A DNA stretch of 64,000 nt from Zarea fungicola (lineage: Eukaryota; Ascomycota; Sordariomycetes; Hypocreales; Cordycipitaceae): contig FWCC01000067.1 of NCBI GenBank assembly GCA_900169235.1, positions 62,001-126,000 on the forward strand, in the 5' to 3' direction. Made by a program: the position numbers and the translations under genes. Of this stretch, positions 52,724-63,244 are shown in pieces. Positions within the stretch are counted from its first letter, which is position 1. Each line of letters starts with the position of its first letter. The notes under the pieces were generated by a model. The model saw only the letters and a list, made by a program, of their open reading frames with translations, made no database searches and was not told the DNA's origin.

Positions 52724-54364
52724 ATGACGGGTGTACCTGGAGCGGCAGCAAGAGCAGCAGCAAGAGCAGCAGAGGCAGAAGCAGCCACCATCGCCGCCCC
52801 TCGGCAGTTGTCGTCGACGTCGAGTTCCGGAATTAATCACCTCCCCAACGAGCCCCTCACGGCCATCTTCTCACACCTCGACGCCAGCTCCTCCCTCGAG
52901 CGGCGCTTCCGCGACGACGCCTCTACTCTGCTCGACGACTACTACGCAGCGCGGGGTCGTCGCCCGTCGCGCAAGCACCCGCTCAAGTCGTCGTCGCTCG
53001 TCAGCCGGCGCTGGCGCGCGGCCGTGCTGCCGTTCCTGTTCCGCCATGTGCTCTGGACGTTTCAGCGCCTCGAGGAGCCGCCCGCGGAGGCGTACCAGGC
53101 CGCTGGCGGGGATCTGGACCAGGTCGCCGACAGCTTTGGTTTTGCGGGGTTGGCGCATCTGCGGAGGCACGGGCTGACTGCGTGCGTGGATAGCGTGACG
53201 CTGCATGTGCCGTGCCCGGAGCACCTAATTGATGATCCGGCCGAGCTGGTCGGGCGGTATGGGCTGGTGCCGAACACGTCGTCATCGCCGGCATCCTCTG
53301 GGCATCATGGTGGCGGTGGTGGAGGAGAGGAGAGCTACGACGACGACAATGACAGCATCATCATGTCGGAGAGCGGGAGCCTGGTCGTCGCAGAAGTAAA
53401 TGGCCACGCGACGTGGGCGAATACCTGGTTCTGGGACCTGCTCTTTGCCGTTGTCGACCCCCTCCGCGTCAGCTTCCTCGCCGCACCCGTGGTGCTAGCT
53501 ACCATGTTTAGCCGTAAAGTCTTTACGCGGTGCCAGCCGCTGATGATGACGCGGTACCATCTCATCTCCGTATCTCGGTCGGAGCGCGCCAGCTCTGTGC
53601 AACAACCGCCGCAGCCGCAGCCGTCGTCATCGTCTTCGTCGTCGCTACCCTTGTCCCATAGCAATACGGATGCGGATGAGGATGATGGGGATTACGACGA
53701 TGCATCGCCAGACCCTGGTATCGCACACCATGCGCCGCCATGCGACAACCTCCCTTGCGAGCTCTTCTCCCGCCACCGATGGACATCGCTACTTGCCAAT
53801 GAGGGCTCGTCCGTCTCCATATACAAAACGGACGCCTACGGCGAGATCCCGCCGTCACCACTGCTCAGCCTGCTCGCCTCCCGGGATCCGGCTACGCGGC
53901 GCTTCTTTCGCCGCACGCTGCGCTGCCTCGCGTACATTGCCATTATGCCCATGGCGACGCACATACAGTCAACGATTGCCGCGTCGTCGCTCGTGCCGCG
54001 CCACCTGGAGGAGTTTTTCATCCAGGTGATGCCGCGGGGCATTGATTTGGAGCATGATGCTTCGTTTCAGGGGCTCGAGATGGACGACTTGATCATGGAG
54101 CGAGATTCCGTCTATGGGCTGCTGTTTGCGAGCATTTTTATACCAGGGCCTCAGCGGGAATGGGAGCCCCTAAGGGTGTTTGAGACGGGAGATGCAGCGG
54201 ACGACGTGGCGTGGGCGGAGGCCGTGGAAACGGTGCGGGCGAGCACATCAAGGTGGGATGTCGAGTCGCAAGGGCGGTTTGTGCGGAATTTGGTAAGGGA
54301 GACGGGCAGGAGGAGGAGGAGAAGCACCGAGTCGCTGCTACAGGCCCTTTACGAAAATATGTGA
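52724..54364 (+). CDS. F-box domain protein
   Basis: Probable substrate receptor of an SCF ubiquitin ligase. Single exon, 546 residues from the ATG at 52724 (the frame is open a little further upstream but without an ATG). After an Ala/Arg/Glu-rich start comes the F-box-like segment INHLPNEPLTAIFSHLDA, interrupted by an insert of about 45 residues (SLERRFRDDAST...RRPSRKHPL), then SSLVSRRWRAAVLPFLFRHVLW. The rest has no leucine-rich or WD repeats that I can see. It includes Ser/Gly/His-, Asp- and Gln/Pro/Ser-rich linkers (about 190-215 and 290-340) and a conserved-looking C-terminal part (RHRWTSLLANEGSSVSIYKT, HLEEFFIQVMPRGIDLEHD). Such proteins are common in Hypocreales and mostly of unknown target. 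Confidence 0.75.
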   Translation: MTGVPGAAARAAARAAEAEAATIAAPRQLSSTSSSGINHLPNEPLTAIFSHLDASSSLERRFRDDASTLLDDYYAARGRRPSRKHPLKSSSLVSRRWRAAVLPFLFRHVLWTFQRLEEPPAEAYQAAGGDLDQVADSFGFAGLAHLRRHGLTACVDSVTLHVPCPEHLIDDPAELVGRYGLVPNTSSSPASSGHHGGGGGGEESYDDDNDSIIMSESGSLVVAEVNGHATWANTWFWDLLFAVVDPLRVSFLAAPVVLATMFSRKVFTRCQPLMMTRYHLISVSRSERASSVQQPPQPQPSSSSSSSLPLSHSNTDADEDDGDYDDASPDPGIAHHAPPCDNLPCELFSRHRWTSLLANEGSSVSIYKTDAYGEIPPSPLLSLLASRDPATRRFFRRTLRCLAYIAIMPMATHIQSTIAASSLVPRHLEEFFIQVMPRGIDLEHDASFQGLEMDDLIMERDSVYGLLFASIFIPGPQREWEPLRVFETGDAADDVAWAEAVETVRASTSRWDVESQGRFVRNLVRETGRRRRRSTESLLQALYENM

Positions 54365-54971
54365 TCCAGTGATCAATGATGGAATTGAATGACTTTGCGT
54401 AAATGGGACTGGGTCGGCCTGGGGAATAAAATTGGCCGAGTCGATGGGATGACATGCATTGGATTGCGTTTCCGGGATTGGAGTTTTTCATACATCATGC
54501 ATCATACATGTTAAAGGACAGGACGTTTTTTCTTAATCTTCGTGGTTTCATCAATAGTTCAACAACAAACACATGATGTTGAACAACAACTTGGGCATAC
54601 TCTGTTTGTGCCATGCATTGAAGCGACCGTGACTGTGACCGTGACTGTGACCGTGACTGTGACCGTGACTGTGACGTGACTATGACCGCTCTTATCCCAA
54701 AATCTATTTGCTGTTCCAGCCCCTTGGTGGGCGTTCTACTGTAATAAGCCATTTGCAGCCTCCCAAAGACCTCAGATATGGTAGAGCAAAAAAAAAAAGA
54801 AAAAAAAAAAGAAATGTGATCAAACACAAAAGTTTATACCCAAAACACATTTTATAAACACACACAATGGCAGGAAAGAGAAAAAAAAACAATGCAAAGT
54901 GCAGCCATAAAGACAGTAAGTGAGTAAGAAAAAGACAAGGGGCGCATAAATGACAAATGCATATACTCTTA
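54365..54971. other. Convergent 3' region of the F-box and transporter genes
   Basis: Non-coding stretch that contains a 12-bp tandem repeat (54625-54672) and A-rich runs near 54788-54810. Confidence 0.5.
54625..54672. repeat. 12-bp tandem repeat, four exact copies
   Basis: GACCGTGACTGT is repeated four times without mismatch, then decays into GACGTGACTATGACC. Minisatellite in a 3' intergenic region. Confidence 0.9.
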
Positions 54972-56408
54972 TTATGAATCAGTCCCGCTGAGATCTCCCT
55001 CATCATCACTATCCGTGAGGTCCACCGCCAGCTTCTGCGCCTCGTGCTCCGTCATCTCCCGATAGGTGCTCCAGCTCAGCGCCAAAAAGGCGATGATAAT
55101 CATGGAGCCGCCCAGGACGGCCGCGCCGCTCAGTGGCTGGCCCGTCCGCATCCAGTCGGCAATGGCAACGAGGAAAATGGTCAGCAGCGCGGCGACGGAC
55201 GAGAGAACCGGGGAGGTGAGGGAGATGAGGACGAGAAAGGAGCCGCTAAATACGGCGTTGCAGAGGACAGCCATGAGGACGAGGCGGCCGGTGGCGGCGT
55301 CGGGGAGGACAAAATTCTCCAAGCCGGTGGCGTCGAGGATGGGGAGTGGGATCCAGAGGATGGTGACGGTGAAGAGGCCGATGAGGGAGCCAAAGGTGTT
55401 TGCGAAGATCATACCGCGGCCAGGAGAGACACCGTCGGGCGGGCAAGCGAAGCGCTTGTAAAGGACCTCGTAGAGCCCGTAAAGGACGGAGCCGACGCCA
55501 ATGACCATGTTGCCGAGGAAGCGGTTCTTGGCCGCGGCCGCCGTTTCGTCGGCCTTGCCAACTTCGCTGCTGCTGCCCGTGTCGCCGTACGCGACGACCA
55601 AGACGCCGAAAATGGCAATGAGCACGGCAATCGACTTGTCCAGGCGCAGCGGCTCGCGCAGCAGCGGCACGGAAAAGACGTAGGCGAAAAAGGCGGAGCA
55701 GTTGTAAATGGCAGTCAGGTCCGAGGGCGTCGTCATGCTGACGGCAATGTACCAGCTGAGGCCGGCCACGGTGAGGGAGACGGTGACAAAGGCGGTGACG
55801 CGGAGCATGTAGCGGACGGAGCGGGCACTGTACTGGAGGGTGGTGCCAAAGACGTCGAGGGTCTGCATCTCGACCATGAGGGCCGTGGTCTTGAGCAGCT
55901 GGCGGTGGCGGCGCCAAAAGACGGACCAGGGCTGGTTGAGCTTCTGCAGGCGCAGGATGAGCAGCTGGGCGGGCCAGAGGACGACCCAGGAGGAGTGGGT
56001 AAAGTACATCATGCAGTAGGCCTTGTCCCAACCGAGGTCGTGCTGGATATAGGCGCTCAGCTCCGTCTGCACGCAAAAGGCGATGAGGGAGACGACAAGG
56101 AAGAAGGCTGCGTACATGTACTTTTTGCGCGCGGCCTGCTCAGCGGCGAAACCGCGGGGGCTGCGGCTGCGCATGGCGGTTGAGCGGCGGCTCAGGGCCG
56201 GGCGGACGGCGGACACGGTGCGTGAACCGTTGTTGTTGTTGTCGCCGTGGAGGCTATTGCTGTGGAGGAGTGTGCCGTTGTTGGAACGGCCGCGTTCCAT
56301 GTTGTTGTGTTCATCGTCGTTTTCGGTCTCGGGCTTGTAGAGCAGCGGCGTGCCGGACTGACCGTCGGTTGGCCGAGACATGGCTGGTCGGAGGCTCGAG
56401 GAGGGCAT
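54972..56408 (-). CDS. Drug/metabolite transporter superfamily (EamA/SLC35F-like) membrane protein
   Basis: Single exon, 478 residues from MPSSSLRPAMSRPTDG; an inner start at MSRPTDG (56381) or an upstream one (56543) is possible. The N-terminal 110 residues are polar, with Asn- and Arg/Ser-rich stretches. About ten helices follow: YMYAAFFLVVSLIAFCVQTE, YCMMYFTHSSWVVLWPAQLL, VTVSLTVAGLSWYIAVSM, DLTAIYNCSAFFAYVFSVPL and the duplicated C-terminal half ending VLGGSMIIIAFLALSWSTYR. The helix pair with TAIYNCSAFFAYVFS-lLrEplrldK and LIAIFGVLVVAYGD is typical of the fungal YML018C/Thi74-like branch of the DMT superfamily. The acidic tail ends in DLTDSDDEGDLSGTDS. Substrate unknown; vacuolar membrane location is known for the yeast relative. 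Confidence 0.85.
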   Translation of the reverse strand: MPSSSLRPAMSRPTDGQSGTPLLYKPETENDDEHNNMERGRSNNGTLLHSNSLHGDNNNNGSRTVSAVRPALSRRSTAMRSRSPRGFAAEQAARKKYMYAAFFLVVSLIAFCVQTELSAYIQHDLGWDKAYCMMYFTHSSWVVLWPAQLLILRLQKLNQPWSVFWRRHRQLLKTTALMVEMQTLDVFGTTLQYSARSVRYMLRVTAFVTVSLTVAGLSWYIAVSMTTPSDLTAIYNCSAFFAYVFSVPLLREPLRLDKSIAVLIAIFGVLVVAYGDTGSSSEVGKADETAAAAKNRFLGNMVIGVGSVLYGLYEVLYKRFACPPDGVSPGRGMIFANTFGSLIGLFTVTILWIPLPILDATGLENFVLPDAATGRLVLMAVLCNAVFSGSFLVLISLTSPVLSSVAALLTIFLVAIADWMRTGQPLSGAAVLGGSMIIIAFLALSWSTYREMTEHEAQKLAVDLTDSDDEGDLSGTDS

Positions 56409-57683
56409 GGAACGGCCACGCTGTGAGTATTCTTGGTACAGGTGTGGCTGATGAAAACAAGGCGAACGGCCGGAGGTTGCGTATCTGTCGCTGAGCGTTT
56501 CAGCAATGGCCCTCGGAAAAGGCTTATTGGGGCATAGAGGCACGCGAGCAATAATGACAGCAACGAATAGTCCTTTATTGTATGGAGTGTCTCAATGTCG
56601 ACTGGGTCCGGAAAGGCATCAAGGGGCAAAGAAGAAAAGGAGGCCCGGGAAATGGGATCGACGTCGTTGTCGATGTGGAGGCGGTGCCTGGCATGTATTG
56701 AATCTAGATTAGGGCCGGCTGTAGTTGAGATGCGACGGAATGTAACACGACCGCCCGGTAATAAGTGGCAGTTGGTGCCAAAAGCGTAGGCGATTCGACA
56801 GTATGGCGGTCGGGGGTTGTTGAATACCGAGGGTTGGTTTGATTGAAAGAAGCAATCCACTGGTAGGTAGCTGGTTGGCTGGGTAGTCGTGAGAAGAAGA
56901 CGAAAAAAAGACGGTGATGAAAACGGAAGGGGATTGGCAGCTCGTATCCGAAAGTAGCGATGTGTCTCAGGCGTGTGTGAGGGACTGACTGACAGGACAG
57001 CCAAAGGTGGGATGTCCAACTGGCGACTCGGCCAGTGAGAGCCTAAATACTGAAACCAGGCCACTGAAGGAAGTTGATAACCCACTAAACGTCTCCTGGA
57101 ACAAGCCCAGCCCTGTGCCCACTTGCCACTACAGTATCCAAGGGCCTCTGTGTGAGAAATAGCGATGGACCGGCTGGCTGGCGTACCGCTTCTTGCTCCC
57201 CCATATTAATCCTACTAGTACGGAGTACTCTAATAATAAATAATCTCGCCCAGGAAAAAAACAAGCTACGACCAGGTCTCAGTGACGTTACCTATTATTA
57301 GCTATCAGTAGTACCGAGTGCTTCTCATCGTAGTCCAGGAGTGAGCCCTCATCAGTGCCTTGTTAGTCATACCAAGTCTTTTTCACACACACATGTCATA
57401 TGCCCAAGTCACCTGCAAGACACCAAGTTTCAATTAACAATGCAACACTGCAAGCATTGCATTTCTTGCGTCACATCCAACCGAAAAATGAGAGACGGAA
57501 GAAAAAAAAGCAAAGAAACAAAGAAAGCGGTCATTCATAATACTCTGCTGCACATCTTTACCAGGAACGAGCCAAGCCACCTCAAAACATCTGATTTGTT
57601 GCCCTTGTCATACGCAACACTCGGCCGTGCTTCCGCCATGACACGCGCGGCATAAAACAACTATTCTAGCCATCAACCATTCG
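56409..57683. other. Upstream region of the DMT-family gene
   Basis: No supported gene. A minus-strand open frame covers 56192-57085, but its upstream part is low in complexity and looks like leader sequence. A TACTCACAG just before codon 1 of the transporter would suit a 3' splice site, so an intron in the 5' leader is possible. Confidence 0.4.
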
Positions 57684-58857
57684 CTACTTTGCGCCAGGGC
57701 TAAACAGCGCACTTTGAGTATTGTACGTGTACTCCAAGTCGCCGTGCCAGTAATTCGGCGCATCCACCTTGGCCGCCAGCCATGCCTGCTCCAGCGCCTC
57801 AACCACCGTCGCCGGCAGCGGGCCCTTTTCGATGTCGTCCAGATTATTCTCCAGCTGCTCGACGCTCGACACGCCGATGATGATGCCGTCGTTGCCGCCC
57901 ACGACCCGCAGCGCCGAGTGGTGCACCGTCCACCGCAGGGCCGTCTCAATCAGCGTCAGCCCGGCCTCCTCGGCCGCCCGCTCCGCAATCTGCAGCGCCC
58001 GGAACACCCCATCCCGGAAGAAGCGCTCGCGGTACCGCGCGCCCAGGCTGCCGTTGTCGTTGGAGAAGCGCCCGCTCTCCGGTACCATGTCCTTGGACTT
58101 GATCTTGCCCGAAAACAGGCCTCCCGCCAGAGGATTGTACACGACAATGTCGAGCCCGTACCGGCGACACGCGGCGAAGAGCTCCGCCTCGATGCCTCGC
58201 GTGATGCAGTTGTACATGCCCTGGTACACCGTCGGCCGCACCCAGCCGTTGTACTTGCAGGTCATGACCACCTCGGCCACCTCGTGCGCCGCAAAGTTGC
58301 TCAGCCCCAGCTTGACAAACCTGCCCGCCTTGTGCAGCTCGTTTACGACCTCCAGCGTCTCGGTGAATGGCGTACCGCGGTCAGGACGGTGAAGGTACAG
58401 AATCTAGACAAGGCGAAGGGAAACCAGTCGTTAGTGGACTTTCAACAACCAAAATCCCATGTACCATGTGCGTGTTCGTTGCCATCTCTTATGCGAGAGG
58501 GGCAGCGCCTTCACTTACATCAACGCAGTCGGTGCCGAGCTCGTCCAAGCTCGTCGTCACAGACGCCATCGTCCGCTCTGCCGAATTGTCGCCCGCATCG
58601 GATGCGTATTTTACCTTGGTTGCCAGTGTGAACCCTCTGTCCTTCCAGTTGACTGTCCGTGTAAAGGCCTCCTGCTGCCCGGCGACGTAGGTCCGCGCCG
58701 TATCTATTTCGTCATAGCCCCGCGCTTGCAGCGTGTCCAGAGCTTTGCCCAGCACCGCCGTGTCCGTGATGCGTGCCCCGGCCTCCTTGTCTGGGCCAAA
58801 GGTCATCAGACCCAGAATCACCCTGGGTTTGATGCGAGTTGGTAGCACGAGAGGCAT
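57684..58857 (-). CDS. Aldo-keto reductase (aflatoxin-aldehyde-reductase-like, AKR7 type)
   Basis: NADPH-dependent reductase of aldehydes or ketones, cytosolic. Exons complement(57684..58403, 58519..58857) give 352 residues. The 115-nt intron has a GTAAGTG donor and a GTCTAG acceptor and joins in phase 0, giving CVD-ILYLHRPD. AKR marks in order: ILGLMTFG at the N-terminus, YDEIDTARTY with the catalytic Asp and Tyr, the catalytic Lys in FTLATKVKY, His in YLHRPD, KLGLSNFAAHEVAEV, VYQGMYNCITRGIE and DIVVYNPLAGGLFSGK. The cofactor end IIIGVSSVEQLENNLD follows. The C-terminus NYWHGDLEYTYN is like AKR7 members. No secondary-metabolite gene is adjacent, so a general detoxification role is more likely than a pathway one. 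Confidence 0.93.
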
Positions 58858-60860
58858 TGTTGTTTATATCTTTGTGAATTGTATACAGATATGTTTTTGA
58901 TGTAAAATAAGATAAAGAACAAAATACAATGCTTGCCTGCCAAGTTTTGAGCAAGCTGAGGTGCGGGGGTGGGGAAGGCGGCATCAAGGCCGTGATGCGT
59001 GCCGGCGGCCGGGGTCGGCGCTCCTTCCACTAGCAGCAACATTCTTCAGCTAAAAGGTGTTACAAATCAAATTGCGCAATTTTTCGGCACATGTAGAAAT
59101 CAGTAATTCACGAGTTTTGGTGGCTTTCCGATGCTGTTGTACGCAACTTGGCGTGGCCTGTATCAACCCATTTCAGTCGGCAGACCAGAAACCTTCGACG
59201 AGGCCTGAATATAATAAGATGATTCCTTACTATAGATTTATTCTACGGAAAACTTGTGACAATTCGAAACAGGACTGATTCCAGATTCAACCAAATACAA
59301 GACATACTGTACTGCACCGACACCGCTCTAGCCCTTAACATGCGATATCTCTGCTCTAAGACATCCTGAACTTGTAACAGAGTGGAATTACGTACGGGAA
59401 ACCCGTATTGCTTGCTTTTTTATACATATCTCTACAAATCCATATTGATTATCAGTATCAAAATCTTGATTTAATACAAATTTAGGAATTAATATACCAT
59501 GGTAAGCGGCTCGGCCGGGGATGGGTTCTTAAAGCTGGTACCTGAAATTCTACATCAACATCCTTGCACCCTCTGGATTTCAGGATCTGCTGGGTCAGCC
59601 GGCGCTATTTCCACTACGGATGGAATCTTCTCTCAAGAGTAAATTCTGCTAAACGGTGGAATGAAGGGGATTTCGGCTTAACTACTGGTGTAATTGATTT
59701 AATTGTGAGCCCATCCGGGAGTGCATCATCAAAAAGGACGAAATTCCGTACATTTAATTCCAGTAGAGACCAATGCCTCAAGCTGCGAATACCTGACTTT
59801 TTTTTTTAGTTGCATATCTTTTCAATCTACAGTCAACTTGGAACCACTTCGTGCTGCTCAGCTCAGTGTTATCATCTTTAATTTCTTTTTTGAACTGGTT
59901 CAGTCTCTGGAAGGAGTCGCCCAGGAGCTTGAATATTGAGAAGCACGAAAATGGGTGTAGCATGCACACGAGCGTGTGAATCCACGATGATGCTTGGACT
60001 CTGGCCAAAAAAAAAGGCTGCAAGGGTTCATACTGTGATTTGTATTAACTATTGACATGTAAGCCTGCAGGAATTTGCATGTACGGAGTTGCTAGCTTGA
60101 GGCAGCCAAGGGATGTGATGGCAGCCAACTCAGTAGGGTGTTTAAGTTTCGGAACCGGAGACACCTCGTACCCTATATCCTCTAGCTGTTCTAATTGCAC
60201 TTCTCTTTATGATCTTTCCAGTTGTTTGTTGAGATTTCAGTCGTCTCGATGTTCTCAATTGAGCCAATTCTGCAAATGGCCATCTCACGCACAGAAATGG
60301 ATGGTTGGAAGAAATTAAAAAGCGGTAGAGGTGATTGTGTCGCAGCCGAATGGATCCAAGTTGCGGCAAGCATAGCTGTATGTGATATCTCCTGGCCGCC
60401 GGCGCTTCAATATGTACTGATACTCCGTGGAAAAGCAGGTAGCAATCATGAGGTATGGTTGCTCCGCGTCGCCTTGACTTGTTAGATCATGACTTCGAAT
60501 TATGGCCCACAGAAAGCTGCGTTGTCTTTCGCCGGCTGCCTACTTTCGGTTCTTGTAGCAATTGTAGCCCATCGACCTTTGACGTGGTATGTCTGTCAGC
60601 TCCAATTACTTAAAAGTCGCTTATAAGGCTAGGTTTCTATTCGACGGACACCGGCCAGAAGCCGCTTCAACTCTACACAGACGTCTCCTGGAAACAGTTG
60701 CACGGCATGTGACTTGACTTCTCCCACAGTTGATACGGTAATGCCAACCGGAAGCAGAGCTATTCCTAGGTTTCTCGGCAAAAAAAGCAATGGGAACATA
60801 TTGACTTCGAAAGACGAGAATCTGGATGAAAAACTTCCACATTGGGCCAGTCCTTGCTTA
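58858..60860. other. Gap with possible decayed coding fragments
   Basis: No intact gene. On the minus strand around 60190-60370 a frame ends in NNWKDHKEKC, the characteristic end of a MYND zinc finger, but the preceding cysteines are missing. Elsewhere only short frames. The segment lies between the aldo-keto reductase and the decayed ABC gene. Confidence 0.4.
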
Positions 60861-60879
60861 CCGACGCTCCAGGTTCAGG

Positions 60880-62983
60880 CCCCATGTCGACACAATGACA
60901 ATGAAATTCCCTTACAGCCTTTCCAAATCTCATTCTGCAAGGCAAAAACTGACAATTATACAATGGTAGCATAAAGCAATTGACTTCTACAGGTGGGATG
61001 TGCTCCTTTGCACAAAATCGTAATGATTTTGTCAAGCATCAAATACGTAATTGGCACCTTTCCACTCGTTGTGCTCACCTTTCCCACCTTTCTGCCGCAT
61101 GCATAGACGAACTTCCAATCGCATCCACACTGAAAAGTCTCTAGCAATGCTAGCTCTATTTACAGTCTTCAAGGAGGGTTCTACAGGGCTTGAACATATT
61201 ACGGCGTTCGGCTGGCAGCCGTCGAATTTCGAGAGGTTTCTTCATGTATCTGGCAATGTTGTCCAGTCTTATTTGACCAAAAATGTGGAAGAATCCGCTC
61301 ATACAGTTGTTTTCCTATTTTTGGGTCTTCTCGGCCTTTCCCTTTTCTCTGCGGCCCTGTTTTGGAACGAGGGTAGTTCTGGGCCTGCGATTGGGCTCGC
61401 TGGTGTGTATTTGGTCATTTGCGCAACTAACCTAGAACCTATCTTTCGGCACATGGAAGCCATTGATACATCCAAGCACTCCCTTGCGACTACTGAGGCC
61501 TTTGTGAAGGAAACACCGCAAGAAAACCGCGGTGGTATTTACGAGCTACCTGAAGATTGGCCAGCGCAAGGACGCGTCGAGTTCAGAAATGTGTCAGCAA
61601 GCTACGGGTATGTCTGACGAGCTTCTGTATTTCGTTTAGCACGGCTCTAACAGCGTCTGCTTACTCTCAGACCCAACATGCCATTAGTTCTTCACGACAT
61701 TTCTCTTTCAATTCAATCGAAAGACAAGGTGTGCGTTTTCGGTCGCACCGGGAGGTAGGTTATGAAATTACCCTTCTGTCTCTACAGATTGCTCATCCCC
61801 TCACAGTGGTAAAACTTCTCTTCTACTAGCTCTGCTGGGCTTCCTAGAGTATACTGGCAAAATTGAGATAGATGGTATTGACATTTCGTGCGTACCGCCG
61901 GACGTTCTTCGGTCACGCATAGTCACCATTTCACAGGAGCAAATGCAGCTGGACGGATCCATCCGGGATAATTTGCTCCCATACGAAACCCCATCAGATG
62001 GCACATTGTCTGACGAGGACAGACGAGCTGCGGCTGAAGATCTAGACGCCATGGCCACAGATTTGTTGACGGACCTTGGAGTCTGGGGCAACATAGCTAA
62101 CGCAGGTGGTCTTGACGCGCAGATGGAAGATGCTGGATTTTCGAAGGGGATGCTTCAGATGGTGTGTTTTGCGAGGGCTGTATTGCGATATCATCACACC
62201 AACGGTAAGCTTGTCGTGGTGGACGAGGCAACAAGCAGCATGGATTTATGGCAAGATGAGGCTGTGCAGACTGCCATGTGGGAGTTTTTTGAAGGCTGCA
62301 CAATTCTGCAAGTTGCGCATCTGGAGGAGAGCATAAAGGATGCTGAGCTGAGTGTTGAGCTCTCCAAGGGCCAAATTGTGCACAAGCGGCGAGGGCCAAC
62401 CATACCTCCCGGTGTTGAGACTCTCAGAGGCCGGGCTCCTATCTCTCCCGTGAGCGTGGCTGAATCTCTTGATCACGCGGCAACACCGCCGAGTCGTCGC
62501 ATAACAACCTTGGCGCCGTCCGAGATGTTGCCAAACCCGGGATGGATGCCACCCGGTAACTGGATAACAGAGCCCGTTCAAGAGGGGATGTCATCAAGCT
62601 ATTTGACAACATCACGCAACTCCACGTCATCGAGTTACATTGGATCGTCGTCAAATCACACTCGGGCAAGACCTTACAATGATGTAACACCGAGGCAAAC
62701 GTGTGTGGTGCCTTCGATTGAAGGAAACGGCTTCGGGCCACCGGGAGCAAATGATATGAATCTTGCCAGGACTTCCGGCATTTCGCAGAGGGCACAATAC
62801 TGGCAGCCAAATAGTTTCATGCAACATTCCGGTGGCTATGATTCGGGTACAACAGGGAGCAGTGCGATGTCATCAATTGGAAGCGGTTGGGCGGAAGAAG
62901 AACTGGCCTCAATCGAGAGTGATCACACGTCCAGGCCAGACAATCCTGTCGCCAGCCATAACCGCACTTTCATGTTTCATTAA
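60880..62983 (+). pseudogene. Truncated, partly decayed ABCC-type ABC transporter
   Basis: The 3' part reads as a good gene. Exons to 61607, 61671..61754 and 61807..62983 encode the end of the second membrane domain (GLEHITAFGWQ, then two spans) and a complete second nucleotide-binding domain: Walker A GRTGSGKT formed across the intron, Q-loop SQEQMQLDGSIRDN, signature FSKGMLQ in place of LSxGQ, Walker B KLVVVDEATSSMD, and His in VAHLEES. A Ser-rich tail of about 195 residues follows. Upstream, family-like pieces (NDNEIPL near 60899; SSIKYVIGTFPLVVLTFPTF near 61037-61090) sit in different frames with stops. The first membrane and nucleotide-binding halves are absent. I therefore call a pseudogene. 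A shortened expressed gene starting near 61051 or 61147 remains possible. Confidence 0.7.
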
Positions 62984-63106
62984 ATCCTCCAGTCTAGTTG
63001 AGCAATTAATAAATGATTTGACGATGGAAGACTGTCACGGCTCGGCGTGACGTTCTACTGGTACACTCACTAATGGACTGCGCTGCAGCGATCCGCACTA
63101 TAATAA
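62984..63106. other. Spacer after the ABC remnant
   Basis: Short non-coding stretch between the ABC stop codon and the palindrome; nothing recognised. Confidence 0.4.
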
Positions 63107-63244
63107 TTGTTGCAACAAAAAGTGGCCAGCCACAACCAAGGCTGGATTATTATCCTCTATCTGCTTGACAATAATAATGTCACGCAGATGTGGGATAATA
63201 ATCAAGCCTGGTTGTGTGTGGGTGGCCACTTTTTGGCGCAACAA
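63107..63244. repeat. 138-bp near-palindrome (MITE-like inverted repeat)
   Basis: The left arm starts TTGTTGCAACAAAAAGTGGCC and the right arm ends GGCCACTTTTTGGCGCAACAA. The arms continue to match inwards (ACAACCA...GGATTATTATCC against GGATAATAATC...TGGTTGT) and then as CTATCTGCTTGACA against TGTCACGCAGATG, leaving a loop of only about 8 nt. Mismatches are few. No clear target-site duplication flanks it. Structure and size fit a miniature inverted-repeat transposable element or a hairpin-forming repeat. It has no coding capacity of its own. Confidence 0.8.

Noticed and set aside
55044..56183. 379-codon plus-strand ORF inside the transporter gene
   Set aside because: Gly/Asp/Glu/Ala-rich mirror of the membrane protein coded on the other strand.
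57714..58631. 305-codon plus-strand ORF over the aldo-keto reductase
   Set aside because: Arg/His/Pro-rich shadow of a strongly supported enzyme on the minus strand.
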